26,991 nucleotides of DNA from JAOAFZ01 sp964407325 (GTDB lineage: Bacteria; Patescibacteriota; Microgenomatia; UBA1406; GWC2-37-13): NCBI GenBank assembly GCA_964407325.1, contig CAYOVA010000019.1:1-26991 (forward strand), read 5' to 3'. Every line of letters starts with the position of its first letter. Position 1 is the stretch's first letter. Made by a program: the position numbers and the translations under genes. This document shows, piece after piece, positions 7,759 through 15,672 of this stretch. Under the pieces are notes generated by a model that saw nothing but the letters and a program-made list of their open reading frames with translations, had not been told where the DNA came from and searched no databases.

Positions 7759-7866
7759 ATGCCAGCAAAAAAGAAAGTAACAAAAAAGAAAAAGGTCACT
7801 GGTCGTTCTCGTATCAGAAAGTCACCGAAAAAGAAAAATACTTCCGGTGGTAAGGGCTTTATCTAA
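7759..7866 (+). CDS. Small very basic peptide 4 of tandem family (35 aa)
   Basis: A 35-codon frame, ATG to TAA, last of the array. It starts MPAKKKVTKKKKVTGRSR, continues with RKSPKKK and ends TSGGKGFI. Twelve Lys and three Arg, no acidic residue. The end GKGFI matches GRGFI of peptide 1, while the core matches peptides 2 and 3. A TATAAC box lies seven bases before the ATG, so this gene may also be transcribed alone as a leaderless message. The bidirectional terminator at 7877-7908 follows ten bases after the stop. Confidence 0.72.
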   Translation: MPAKKKVTKKKKVTGRSRIRKSPKKKNTSGGKGFI

Positions 7867-7876
7867 CTGTGTCTCT

Positions 7877-7908
7877 AAAAAAACGCTCTGGCAACAGGGC
7901 GTTTTTTT
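7877..7908. terminator. Bidirectional rho-independent terminator
   Basis: A run of seven A, a nine-pair stem AACGCTCTG / CAGGGCGTT (one T-G wobble) closed by a GCAA tetraloop, and a run of seven T. It serves the plus-strand peptide array and, read on the other strand, valS, whose stop codon is at 7910-7912. Confidence 0.9.
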
Positions 7909-7909
7909 G

Positions 7910-10039
7910 TTACTGGGAAGTTTTCAGTATTGATTCGTTTTCTCCATGGAATGCTTGCCATACTGCTTCCGTTACAAAGGGAATAAATGGATGAAGCATT
8001 ACCAGCGTTTCTTTAAAAATGGTTAATAATATTTCCAAGGCTTCTTTGTTTCCATTTTTAATTGCATCCTTTAGTTTTTCGATATAAATATCTGCAAAAC
8101 TATGCCAAAGGAAGTGATATGTTAAATCAAACGCCTTTCCAAACTGGTCTTTTTCCATATGCTTTTTGTATTGTTTTTCTATATCCCTTGCTTCTTTCTG
8201 AAGAGCTTTCAGGTTGTTTTTATCTTCTATTGTCAGTTTATACTGTAGTTCCCTGGCACTTGCGGTGTTTTCTTCCTGCGGATTCACTCCCATCCATAGA
8301 AATCGTCCGATATTCCAGATTTTATTGGCAAAGTTACGCATTCCAATAACCTTCTCCTCGGAAATGCTTGTGTCTCCTCCGTCTTTGGTACCAAAGATAA
8401 GAGCTGCACGAAGGGCATCGGCACCGTATTTGTCCATAAATTCAATAGGATTAATTACGTTCCCTTTGCTTTTGCTCATCTTTTGGCCATGTTTGTCCCG
8501 TACCATTCCATGTAGGAACACATGCTTAAATGGTTCTTTTCCTGTTGCAAAGTAGCCAAGCATCATCATGCGTACTACCCAGGCGCGCAAAATATCATGG
8601 CCTGTTTCCATAACACTGGTCGGGTAGAAGTAGTTAAAATAATCTTCACCGATGTTTTTTAGCGTTGCATAAGGCCACTGACCCGATGAAAACCAAGTAT
8701 CAAAGGTATCGTTATCCTGCTCATACTCACCAGAGTTAATTAATTCAGATTGTTTCTTGGGATCAATTTCCACACTCCATTCGCCTGTTTTCTTGTTTTG
8801 AAATGCAGGAATTCTGATACCCCAAACAACCTGTCGGGAAATGTTCCAGTCGATAAAGTTCTCAAGAATCTGGATTGCCTGCTTTTTATACTTTTTGGGA
8901 TAGAACGTTACTCTTTCTTCTTCGATAAGCTTAATCGCATTATCCGCGAGCGGTTTAACAGTGATAAACCACTGTTCAAGCGGCAACGGTTCAATTATGC
9001 TGCCACACTTGTAACACACTCCTACCCGATGAGTATATTCTTTTGTCTTCTCCAGCAAACCTAACGATTCCAGCTCTTTTACCACTTGTTCTCGTGCTGC
9101 AGCAGCTTTCATACCCTCGTATTTACCTGCTTCTTTTGTCATTTTTCCATTAAAGCCAATTACCTGAATCATCTCCAGGTTATGCCGTTGGGCTACTTGC
9201 CAGTCGTTTTCGTCATGGGCCGGAGTCATTTTTACCGCACCTGTTCCAAACTTTGGATCAACCATATCATCTGCAATTACAGGAATCTCACGATTCATAA
9301 TAGGCAGAACAACTGTCTTTCCAACAAAATCTGCATATCTCTTGTCTTTAGGATTGACTGCGACACCGGTATCACCAAGCATGGTTTCCGGGCGCGTTGT
9401 CGCAACGGTAATGTATTCTGTAGGATCGTCTTTCAGCGGGTACCTGATATACCATAGATTCGTTGTCTTCTCCTGATAATCTACTTCCAGATCCGAGAAC
9501 GAAGTTCCATCCCGTACACAATAATTTACCAATCGATTTTTTCGATAGAGGAGTCCCGCATCAAACAATTTCTTAAATGTATCGTAGACAATGGTGATTG
9601 TATGAGGATCAATTGTGTACTGTTCTTTACTCCAGTCCAATGCAAAGCCTAATCGCTTTAGCTGAGTGCGCATGCGCGGCTTATTCTCTTCTACGAAATT
9701 CCAGATCATCTTATACAGTGTGTCGCGATCGTAATCAAAGCGGCTTTTGTTTTGCTTGCGAAGGTGTTTTTCGAACACAAACTGTGTCTCAAAACCCGCA
9801 TGATCCATTCCCGCAACCCAGAACGCCTGGTTACCAATTAATTTGTTATAGCGGATCATAATATCTTCATAGACATACATAGCGTGACCGAGATGAAGAT
9901 CGGCATTGGCATTGGGAGGCGGTGCAATAATACAAAACGGTTTTTTTGAAGGGTCTACTTTTGCTTTAAAGAAATTATTCTCCTCCCAAAAGGAATATAT
10001 TTTTTGTTCCTGTGTTGTAAAATCAAATCGTTTATCCAT
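7910..10039 (-). CDS. valS: Valyl-tRNA synthetase, short form
   Basis: A 709-residue class I aminoacyl-tRNA synthetase that charges tRNA-Val. It has the HIGH-type motif HLGH (49-52) after PPPNANADLHLG, the CP1 editing region with TTRPETMLGDTGVAV, the ISRQVVWGIRIP element, and KMSKS at 520-524 followed by an anticodon-binding helical domain. The N-terminus is complete. It is roughly 150-200 residues shorter than typical bacterial ValRS (about 880) and ends directly after the anticodon-binding domain, so the C-terminal coiled-coil tRNA arm is missing. VCYKCGSIIEPLP has two Cys but no full zinc site. It is a single gene, divergent from the DUF2298 gene and convergent with the peptide array. ValRS is favoured over IleRS or LeuRS by the PPPNANADLHLGHA and TTRPETMLGD signatures. 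Confidence 0.93.
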   Translation of the reverse strand: MDKRFDFTTQEQKIYSFWEENNFFKAKVDPSKKPFCIIAPPPNANADLHLGHAMYVYEDIMIRYNKLIGNQAFWVAGMDHAGFETQFVFEKHLRKQNKSRFDYDRDTLYKMIWNFVEENKPRMRTQLKRLGFALDWSKEQYTIDPHTITIVYDTFKKLFDAGLLYRKNRLVNYCVRDGTSFSDLEVDYQEKTTNLWYIRYPLKDDPTEYITVATTRPETMLGDTGVAVNPKDKRYADFVGKTVVLPIMNREIPVIADDMVDPKFGTGAVKMTPAHDENDWQVAQRHNLEMIQVIGFNGKMTKEAGKYEGMKAAAAREQVVKELESLGLLEKTKEYTHRVGVCYKCGSIIEPLPLEQWFITVKPLADNAIKLIEEERVTFYPKKYKKQAIQILENFIDWNISRQVVWGIRIPAFQNKKTGEWSVEIDPKKQSELINSGEYEQDNDTFDTWFSSGQWPYATLKNIGEDYFNYFYPTSVMETGHDILRAWVVRMMMLGYFATGKEPFKHVFLHGMVRDKHGQKMSKSKGNVINPIEFMDKYGADALRAALIFGTKDGGDTSISEEKVIGMRNFANKIWNIGRFLWMGVNPQEENTASARELQYKLTIEDKNNLKALQKEARDIEKQYKKHMEKDQFGKAFDLTYHFLWHSFADIYIEKLKDAIKNGNKEALEILLTIFKETLVMLHPFIPFVTEAVWQAFHGENESILKTSQ

Positions 10040-10067
10040 GACAAATGGGTGAACTTACGGTTATAAT
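10038..10067 (+). promoter_or_regulatory. Promoter of the DUF2298 gene
   Basis: ATGACA at 10038-10043 (five of six to the -35 consensus), an 18-base spacer and a perfect TATAAT at 10062-10067. The predicted start near 10074 leaves a leader of about 28 bases. The -35 overlaps the valS start codon. The sequence ATAATGTGTGATTAT (10063-10077) is an inverted repeat that also gives a TATAAT on the opposite strand (10078-10073), which could serve valS, though no -35 is visible for it. Confidence 0.55.
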
Positions 10068-10101
10068 GTGTGATTATATCAAAAATTACTGTGCTTAAGA
10101 T

Positions 10102-12498
10102 ATGAACTGGATTTCCCTAACGCTATCCTGGTACGTTGTTCTCCTTATTATCGGAATTGTGTTTGTCCCCTTAACCCGCTTGATCCTTGGAAAATTCTTT
10201 TTTGACCGGGGCTATCCCTTTGCAAAAACGATAGGGATCATTGGAATCTCATACGCCATATACGTATTCTCCATGATTCGTGTTCTTCCCTTCACCTGGG
10301 AGAGTCTGGTATTTATCCTTTTCATGTTTGCTATCCTCAACGGCTGGGTTTTCTGGCGAATGAAGCAAAAGGTTACAAAATTCCAAATCCTACAAGATAA
10401 AAGAACGATTGCATATATTGTTTTCGAAGAGATACTGTTCCTTGTTGCCTTGTTATGGCTCGCTTTTGTTCGTGGACAGGAATCTTCTATCCGCGGTCTG
10501 GAAAAATTTATGGACTATGGCATTATGCAATCCATATTCCGGACAGACTATTTCCCACCACTTGATATGTGGCTATCTGCTGATCCAAAACAACCAGGAG
10601 GCTATCCAATCAATTACTACTACTTTGGACATCTTACCGGGACCATGCTTATCAAGCTCTCTCAAATCCCGCAATATATTGGGTACAACCTGGTACTTGC
10701 CACTATTTTTGCACAGGGTGTTACGTTAGCCTTTTCCTTATGCAGCAATTTGATATTTAATATTAAAAGACATATTATTAATGATGATGCGATCAGTCGT
10801 GCACGGCTGCTTTTTTATGGTCTGCTCGGAACATTTTTTGTAAACCTAGGAGGAAATCTCCATACAATTTATGCTTTTACAAAAGGCTATAATCCTGATA
10901 ATCCTCCTCCTTTCTGGACCATCATGCTTTCCTTGCCCGAAATGTTTGATCCTGCCCGTCCTTCCACCTACTGGTACCCAAACGCCACCAGATTCATCCC
11001 GAAAACTATTCATGAATTCCCTTCGTATTCTTACGTTGTTGCCGACTTACATGGGCATGTGTTTGATATCCCATTTGTAATGCTTACTTTGGCACTACTG
11101 CTTACCCTAACTTTGTACGGACTTCGGGGAATGCGCCAAACGCAAGAAGAAGAATCACCTAAGAAAATAAAAGGAACTCTTTTCCAGAAAGCTTACAGTA
11201 CTTTGCATCATTTTAGTCATACGTTTATTAGAACAATTGGCATACATGTAAGTGAAAGATCAATCCGATTAGAATGGAAATTTACAACAGTGCTAGTAGT
11301 CCTGCTTGGATTTATGACTGCTGTTCACTACATGACCAATGCTCTCAATGGGCCAATCTACCTGCTGCTCTCAATGATTGTTCTGTTTATCGTCTGTGGT
11401 CCAACAGTCAGATTCGTAAGCTACCTAATAGTTCTTGCATTTACCTTCTTTCTCTTCTCATTCCCCTTTTCTTCTCATTTTATCCCGTTTGCCTCGGGAA
11501 TCGGTGTAAACTGCAGTCCGGAATTCCTTACGGATATAGGCAAATTAGGGCCGCTACTATTTGAGAAAGGAAATTGCCAAATATCCACCTGGTGGATGCT
11601 GTTTACGTTATGGGGATTTTTCTGGATAGGGTTTGTATTGTTTTTGATTGCGCTTTTGGGAAAAAACCAAATGAAAAAATCTCACTATCAAATTTCACTC
11701 TTCAAGCGAACAGTCAACTTAACACCGGTAGATATTTTTACCATGCTGCTTTTTGCCTACGGAATTTTTCTGACGATTGTACCGGAATTTATTTATGCAA
11801 AAGACATATACCCAGACCATTTCCGTGCCAATACCATGTTTAAGCTGGGGTATCAGGCGTTTATTATGATGAACATGGCTACGATTGTGGTTCTGTTTAG
11901 AATCCGACTTATGAATAGCCTATGGAGATATCTCTTAAAGGCTATTTACTTTTTCCTTGCATTCTTTATTGTTATTTATCCTGTATTTGCATTCCCGTCC
12001 TACTATCCGAATTCGCTTAACTTTTTCGGGTTAGGAGCACCGGAAAACGCTAAACCAAAAGAGCCTGTTCTTGACGGAAAAAAGTGGATTGAAAATGAAT
12101 TTCCCCAGGATGCAGAAATAATTAATTACTTTGAAGAGCAAGTGAAAGGTCAACCAGTAATCCTGGAGGCACAAGGTGACTCATACACGGATTTCAACAA
12201 AATATCGGCTTACACGGGTTTACCTACCATTGCTGGGTGGTGGGTCCATGAATGGCTGTGGAGAGGTTCTGCGGGCGTTGTAGGCGATCGTATACCCGAT
12301 ATAGAGACAATCTACAATACTGAAGACCCAGTTACGGCACAGCGGTTACTTCAAAAGTATAACGTTGACTACATAGTCGTGTCAGGATCGGAAAAAGAGA
12401 AATATAAATCACTAAATGAAGCAAAGTTTAAGATTATCGCGACAGAAGTATTTAAAACCAAAAACGGTGTAGGTCGTATATATAAAATAAACAAATAA
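10102..12498 (+). CDS. DUF2298 'YYY' polytopic membrane protein, putative glycosyltransferase-like
   Basis: A 798-residue protein with a dozen or more hydrophobic helices. It carries the hallmark of the Chloroflexi/archaeal 'YYY' family (DUF2298): GGYPINYYYFGHLTGT with Y172-Y174, preceded by the FPPLDMW region. Further conserved-looking elements are HEFPSYSYVVADLHGHVFDI (about 307-326) and the loop PDHFRANTMFKLGYQ. A soluble C-terminal domain (about 660-798) with AGWWVHEWLWRG and YNVDYIVVSGSEKEKY resembles that of large membrane glycosyltransferases of the GT-C type. The family is thought to act at the membrane on lipid-linked substrates, but the reaction is not established, so I do not assign one. 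It stands alone in its operon with its own promoter, and a strong terminator follows at 12579-12628. Confidence 0.82.
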   Translation: MNWISLTLSWYVVLLIIGIVFVPLTRLILGKFFFDRGYPFAKTIGIIGISYAIYVFSMIRVLPFTWESLVFILFMFAILNGWVFWRMKQKVTKFQILQDKRTIAYIVFEEILFLVALLWLAFVRGQESSIRGLEKFMDYGIMQSIFRTDYFPPLDMWLSADPKQPGGYPINYYYFGHLTGTMLIKLSQIPQYIGYNLVLATIFAQGVTLAFSLCSNLIFNIKRHIINDDAISRARLLFYGLLGTFFVNLGGNLHTIYAFTKGYNPDNPPPFWTIMLSLPEMFDPARPSTYWYPNATRFIPKTIHEFPSYSYVVADLHGHVFDIPFVMLTLALLLTLTLYGLRGMRQTQEEESPKKIKGTLFQKAYSTLHHFSHTFIRTIGIHVSERSIRLEWKFTTVLVVLLGFMTAVHYMTNALNGPIYLLLSMIVLFIVCGPTVRFVSYLIVLAFTFFLFSFPFSSHFIPFASGIGVNCSPEFLTDIGKLGPLLFEKGNCQISTWWMLFTLWGFFWIGFVLFLIALLGKNQMKKSHYQISLFKRTVNLTPVDIFTMLLFAYGIFLTIVPEFIYAKDIYPDHFRANTMFKLGYQAFIMMNMATIVVLFRIRLMNSLWRYLLKAIYFFLAFFIVIYPVFAFPSYYPNSLNFFGLGAPENAKPKEPVLDGKKWIENEFPQDAEIINYFEEQVKGQPVILEAQGDSYTDFNKISAYTGLPTIAGWWVHEWLWRGSAGVVGDRIPDIETIYNTEDPVTAQRLLQKYNVDYIVVSGSEKEKYKSLNEAKFKIIATEVFKTKNGVGRIYKINK

Positions 12499-12511
12499 GA
12501 AGCCCCAACTC

Positions 12512-12540
12512 TTGACAGAGAGTGTAAATGCTGATACAGT
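12512..12540 (+). promoter_or_regulatory. Candidate sRNA promoter (TTGACA-17-TACAGT)
   Basis: A perfect -35 TTGACA at 12512-12517, exactly 17 bases, and a four-of-six -10 TACAGT at 12535-12540. It lies downstream of the DUF2298 stop with no reading frame after it, but with two hairpins and a terminator. Its predicted start is near 12547. Confidence 0.45.
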
Positions 12541-12546
12541 AATTGG

Positions 12547-12628
12547 TATCCTTTTCACTTAAGAAAAGGCAAGAAAAAGCATTACTACTCGTCGTCCCCT
12601 AATACGAGCGGTAGTGATGCTTTTTTTT
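12547..12628 (+). ncRNA. Candidate small RNA, about 82 nt
   Basis: From the predicted start the transcript would hold a perfect seven-pair hairpin (CCTTTTC 12550-12556, loop ACTTAA, GAAAAGG 12563-12569), an A-rich linker, and then the strong terminator hairpin ending in eight T. It contains no reading frame of note. The alternative is that this is simply the 3' UTR of the DUF2298 mRNA with an extra stem; the TTGACA promoter with ideal spacing argues for an independent RNA. No known RNA family was recognised. Confidence 0.4.
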
Positions 12629-12689
12629 GTTGGTTTAAACCTCCTTTTATCTTCAATCAGCTTTCTACAGTAAGACGAAAATAAAAAGT
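12571..12689 (-). ncRNA. Candidate leftward small RNA, about 119 nt
   Basis: A minus-strand promoter TTGACA (12724-12719), 17 bases, TACCAT (12701-12696) would start near 12689 and stop at the shared terminator. The RNA would include AAAGGAGGTTTAAACC (near 12634-12650), a strong Shine-Dalgarno-like sequence with the palindrome GGTTTAAACC, but no ATG follows within reach. It would be antisense to the terminator half of the rightward candidate. Evidence is the promoter geometry only, so confidence is low. Confidence 0.28.
12579..12628. terminator. Strong bidirectional rho-independent terminator
   Basis: Left arm GCATTACTACTCGT (12579-12592), loop, right arm ACGAGCGGTAGTGATGC (12604-12620), giving a ten-pair stem (one T-G), a three-base bulge and four more pairs, then T8. 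On the other strand the A-rich stretch 12571-12578 provides a shorter U-run. It ends DUF2298 transcription and could end a leftward transcript as well. Confidence 0.85.
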
Positions 12690-12827
12690 AACCGTATGGT
12701 AATGTAGCTGTATATAATTGTCAAGTCTTATAGTATTTTGAATACGTATTATAGGAGTAACCTATAGTTATTAGAGAGAATGTATTGATACCAAGCGCTC
12801 TTTCAAGATTGCTATAACAATGCGTTG
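12629..12827. other. AT-rich intergenic stretch with short palindromes
   Basis: The rest of the 329-base gap (12499-12827) has no reading frame. Besides the leftward promoter it holds the perfect palindrome AATACGTATT (12741-12750), TATAGG/CCTATA around AGTAA (12750-12766), and TAACAA/TTGTTA (12815-12830) overlapping the ligase stop codon. None is followed by a T-run, so the ligase terminator is not identified. Confidence 0.5.
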
Positions 12828-14618
12828 TTACTTCTTAGTAGCTTTATTGAAGATATCGGACACCTCTTTAAGGGTTGTAATTTCACCTACTGTTTTATCA
12901 TCACGGAATTTTTGCAATCGTGGGAAACGCAGTGCAAAACCCGCTTGATCGACTTCCATTGCCTTGCCCGACTTGGAAGCTTTTAGAGTTCTACCCGCTG
13001 TATGCATGGGAGATCTGGTAATTTCATCAGCAAGAATTTCCACCACAATTTCAGGAGCAATGAGAACATCAACATCCATCAGTTTGTCGATGTCATAATT
13101 TGAAGGTTTTTCGTGCACTTTTAGCTTATCGGCACGCTGCTTCATCTCACGCCATTCATCATCGGTCAAACCAGTGCCAATTTTAGCAACAGTTTCATAT
13201 ATATCCTTTTCTTCGTTATATACCCCCACTAGAAAAGCACCAATACCAAAGTCAGTCCGTTTACCTTTTCCAAAGTCATATCCCATTACGACAACATCAA
13301 TCGTGTCGTTGAGTGAAGAAGAGGCATAACTTCTTTTAAATTTAACCCAGTTAAATCCCCGTGCACCTGCCTGATATACTCCGTCCAGTTTTTTTGCGAC
13401 AATACCTTCCAACCCATGGGCAATAGCATCTTCAAACTTCAGTTCTATTTCTTTTCCGTCATCAAATATTGAGCTTTCTGCAGCAAGAATAACTTTCTTT
13501 TCTTTATCGTTGCTTTTGATTACTTTCTCTATCGCTTCACGACGAATGGTGTAGGGCTCGTCAATGTAACTTTTCCCATTTAAATACAGCAAATCAAAAG
13601 TAAACATCTTTAAGGGGATTAATTTTGCCTGCTCTTCAATATCGTGTTTACGCTTCCGCGATACGGTCATCTGGAACGGCAGGAACTCGTCTGTTTCCGG
13701 GACATAGCCAATTGCTTCGCCTTCAAAGATTATGCTGTCTACATCAAGTTCAGTCATTGTTGCCGCGACAACATCAGGATATGCTTCCATTACGCTTTCC
13801 AATCCACGAGTATAAGTAACTACTTTTTGTTCTTTTTTCGAGTAATGAACTTGCAATCTGAATCCATCAAATTTCGGTTCAACCGCACATCGTCCAATTT
13901 TTTCGAGAATTTCCTCGCCAGAGGATAACCGTTCGGCACGCATCATCAAAATCGGAGTAAACAGAACAGGTTTTACATCTTTGAGACCTTCAATGCCTTC
14001 TTCTTTTACTGTTTTCCCGATAAAGCCCAAGTCGGGGCGAACATGGTAGGCCGCCTCAATTTGCTTTCGTAACGATTTTCCGCCGGTTACCATCCAGGAG
14101 TACGCATCAAGGACTGTCATATCGGATAACCCTAATCGCATAACACCCGTTGGGATGCGAACGAGGTACTTTGCGGATTTTGGATCTGACTCAAGGATAA
14201 TCCTCGCCATAAGCTTCTGCTTTGCCTCTTGGGATCCAGCTCCCGTCGTTGCCGGGATCTGCGATAACTGCGTAAAAACTTCGTGAATAGTTGGATCTCC
14301 TTCATCAAGAGTTTTGACTTCTTTTCTAAAATGTTCAACCGCTAGCCCCAGATCACCCTGCTTTTTCAGTTCGTTATTAAATGCCGTAATATCAATTTGG
14401 AAAGCTGTTGCCAGCGCTTTTACCACCATTTTCTCAGCCATTCCAAAATCAGCTTTTACATAGAGTGGTGTTACCCTGCCTTGCAATAAATAAGCTGTTT
14501 CGCATATTTCTTCTGGCGATAATTGCGAAAACACCTCTGCTAATACCTTTGTTATTTCCAAGCGAGAGGAGGTTGCCTCCAATTGCTCAAAGTACTCTGC
14601 AAGTTTTGAAAATTTCAT
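12828..14618 (-). CDS. lig: ATP-dependent DNA ligase, archaeal/eukaryotic type
   Basis: A 596-residue ligase that seals nicks in duplex DNA using ATP. Domain order: N-terminal helical DNA-binding domain (about 1-215), with RIPTGVMRLGLSDMTVLDA near 154-172 typical of archaeal ligases; nucleotidyltransferase domain with motif I EPKFDGFR (adenylated Lys K249), motif III FEGEAIGY (298-305), motif IV EGIVAKK (404-410) and motif V WVKFKR (424-429); and a C-terminal OB-fold (about 435-560). The length matches archaeal LigI-like enzymes and is unlike short bacterial LigD or Lig cores. Its ATG lies two bases after the stop of the Fic gene, with no Shine-Dalgarno, so translation is probably coupled. 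Bacteria normally replicate with NAD-dependent LigA, so this enzyme is probably accessory or acquired from an archaeon; that is inference. Confidence 0.95.
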   Translation of the reverse strand: MKFSKLAEYFEQLEATSSRLEITKVLAEVFSQLSPEEICETAYLLQGRVTPLYVKADFGMAEKMVVKALATAFQIDITAFNNELKKQGDLGLAVEHFRKEVKTLDEGDPTIHEVFTQLSQIPATTGAGSQEAKQKLMARIILESDPKSAKYLVRIPTGVMRLGLSDMTVLDAYSWMVTGGKSLRKQIEAAYHVRPDLGFIGKTVKEEGIEGLKDVKPVLFTPILMMRAERLSSGEEILEKIGRCAVEPKFDGFRLQVHYSKKEQKVVTYTRGLESVMEAYPDVVAATMTELDVDSIIFEGEAIGYVPETDEFLPFQMTVSRKRKHDIEEQAKLIPLKMFTFDLLYLNGKSYIDEPYTIRREAIEKVIKSNDKEKKVILAAESSIFDDGKEIELKFEDAIAHGLEGIVAKKLDGVYQAGARGFNWVKFKRSYASSSLNDTIDVVVMGYDFGKGKRTDFGIGAFLVGVYNEEKDIYETVAKIGTGLTDDEWREMKQRADKLKVHEKPSNYDIDKLMDVDVLIAPEIVVEILADEITRSPMHTAGRTLKASKSGKAMEVDQAGFALRFPRLQKFRDDKTVGEITTLKEVSDIFNKATKK

Positions 14619-14620
14619 AG

Positions 14621-15664
14621 TTACACTGAAACATAACGGGCAGATTTTGTGCTGCCAATCTTTTTAATAATTCCTTTCCGCACCAAATCCTGAAGATCGC
14701 GTAGAACCGTATCTTCGGAAACATCAGGAAACACCGCTTCAAACATCTTATTCTGAATGTATCCAATCTCCTGAATATACTCCATCAGCTTCATTTGGCG
14801 TTCGGTAAGGAAAATCTGCTGTCCTCCAAATTTTTCTTTTAAGCGAGCATCTTTTGATAGTCGCAAAATCTTTTCCTTTACCCGCTCAAACTCAATTGCC
14901 GCTCCATGAACAAAATATTCCAGCCATGCATTTAAATCGCCATTGCTTGCTTTTTGCAAACTCTGATAATACGAAAGGGAATCCTTATCGTAATATTCCT
15001 CCAAAGAAAAGAAACGCCGGATATCGTACCCTCCCAAAAACATTATTAAGGTCGACAGGCCGCGACCGACTCGCCCGTTCCCGTCAAGATACGGATGAAT
15101 ACGCACAAACTCATGATGTGCAATCCCTGCCTTAATAATAGGGTGAATATCCTCCCTGCCGTATTTGTTTAGCCAATACACGAACTCGCGCATTAAGAAG
15201 GGCACTTCAATTGGTGGTGGTGGTCTAAACGTAACTTCCCCTGTCTCCGAATTACGGATCACAACCTGTTTTTTACGATAGTCTCCGGATTCGTCTTCCT
15301 GCATGATTCCTTCCACCACAATCCGGTGCATCTTCTTGACTATCGCTTCCGTAAATTTTTCTATCTGCTTTTTTGCTTCCTCATCAATATAATCAAGCAG
15401 TTTTCGATAGTTAATTACTTCCTGGATATCACGAGGTCTTGCTGTGATCTCCTTCCCCATAAGCACATTCTTTGCTTCTTCTTTCATCAGCTGATTACCT
15501 TCAATATGGGTACCGTGATGCACTGCTCTTACAATAGCATCTTCCTTAAATTTTTTCTCCCATAGTGGAAGAATGGGAGCGTGCTTGATAACCTCCTCCA
15601 CAGCCTCAATACGGGCTATATCCATAAGCATCCTATTGGTAATGGTATATCGAGGATCAAACAT
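14621..15664 (-). CDS. Fic family protein with C-terminal winged helix
   Basis: A 347-residue Fic protein. The Fic core contains HPYLDGNGRVGR (190-201), a full match to the catalytic HxFx(D/E)GNGRxxR motif (H190), so AMP transfer from ATP to a target hydroxyl is plausible. An N-terminal element THIEGN (52-57) corresponds to the autoinhibitory helix motif of class II Fic proteins, with Gly at the usual first Ser/Thr position. GDYR (128-131 region) and RPPPPIEVPFLM (147-158) are the usual flap and substrate-loop features. Residues about 280-347 form a winged-helix DNA-binding domain. It is the first gene of a two-gene unit with the DNA ligase. Many such chromosomal Fic proteins modify themselves or a transcription target; the target here is unknown. 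Confidence 0.92.
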   Translation of the reverse strand: MFDPRYTITNRMLMDIARIEAVEEVIKHAPILPLWEKKFKEDAIVRAVHHGTHIEGNQLMKEEAKNVLMGKEITARPRDIQEVINYRKLLDYIDEEAKKQIEKFTEAIVKKMHRIVVEGIMQEDESGDYRKKQVVIRNSETGEVTFRPPPPIEVPFLMREFVYWLNKYGREDIHPIIKAGIAHHEFVRIHPYLDGNGRVGRGLSTLIMFLGGYDIRRFFSLEEYYDKDSLSYYQSLQKASNGDLNAWLEYFVHGAAIEFERVKEKILRLSKDARLKEKFGGQQIFLTERQMKLMEYIQEIGYIQNKMFEAVFPDVSEDTVLRDLQDLVRKGIIKKIGSTKSARYVSV

Positions 15665-15672
15665 AGAAGATC

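Larger units (their letters stand above)
7343..7866 (+). repeat. Tandem array of four homologous mini-genes
   Basis: Four direct paralogous units start at 7343, 7466, 7614 and 7759, with periods of 123, 148 and 145 bases. Conservation is highest in the coding stretch for KKKKVTGRSR; units 3 and 4 are almost identical there. The spacers between units are not conserved. This pattern indicates gene duplication with selection on the peptide, not a CRISPR or satellite repeat. Confidence 0.75.

Noticed and set aside
7343..7866. CRISPR-like or satellite repeat
   Set aside because: The units are 123-148 bases apart, diverge at synonymous positions and keep the peptide, unlike identical CRISPR repeats.
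12815..12830. Hairpin TAACAA/TTGTTA as ligase terminator
   Set aside because: Only six weak pairs, overlaps the stop codon, and no T-run follows on the minus strand.
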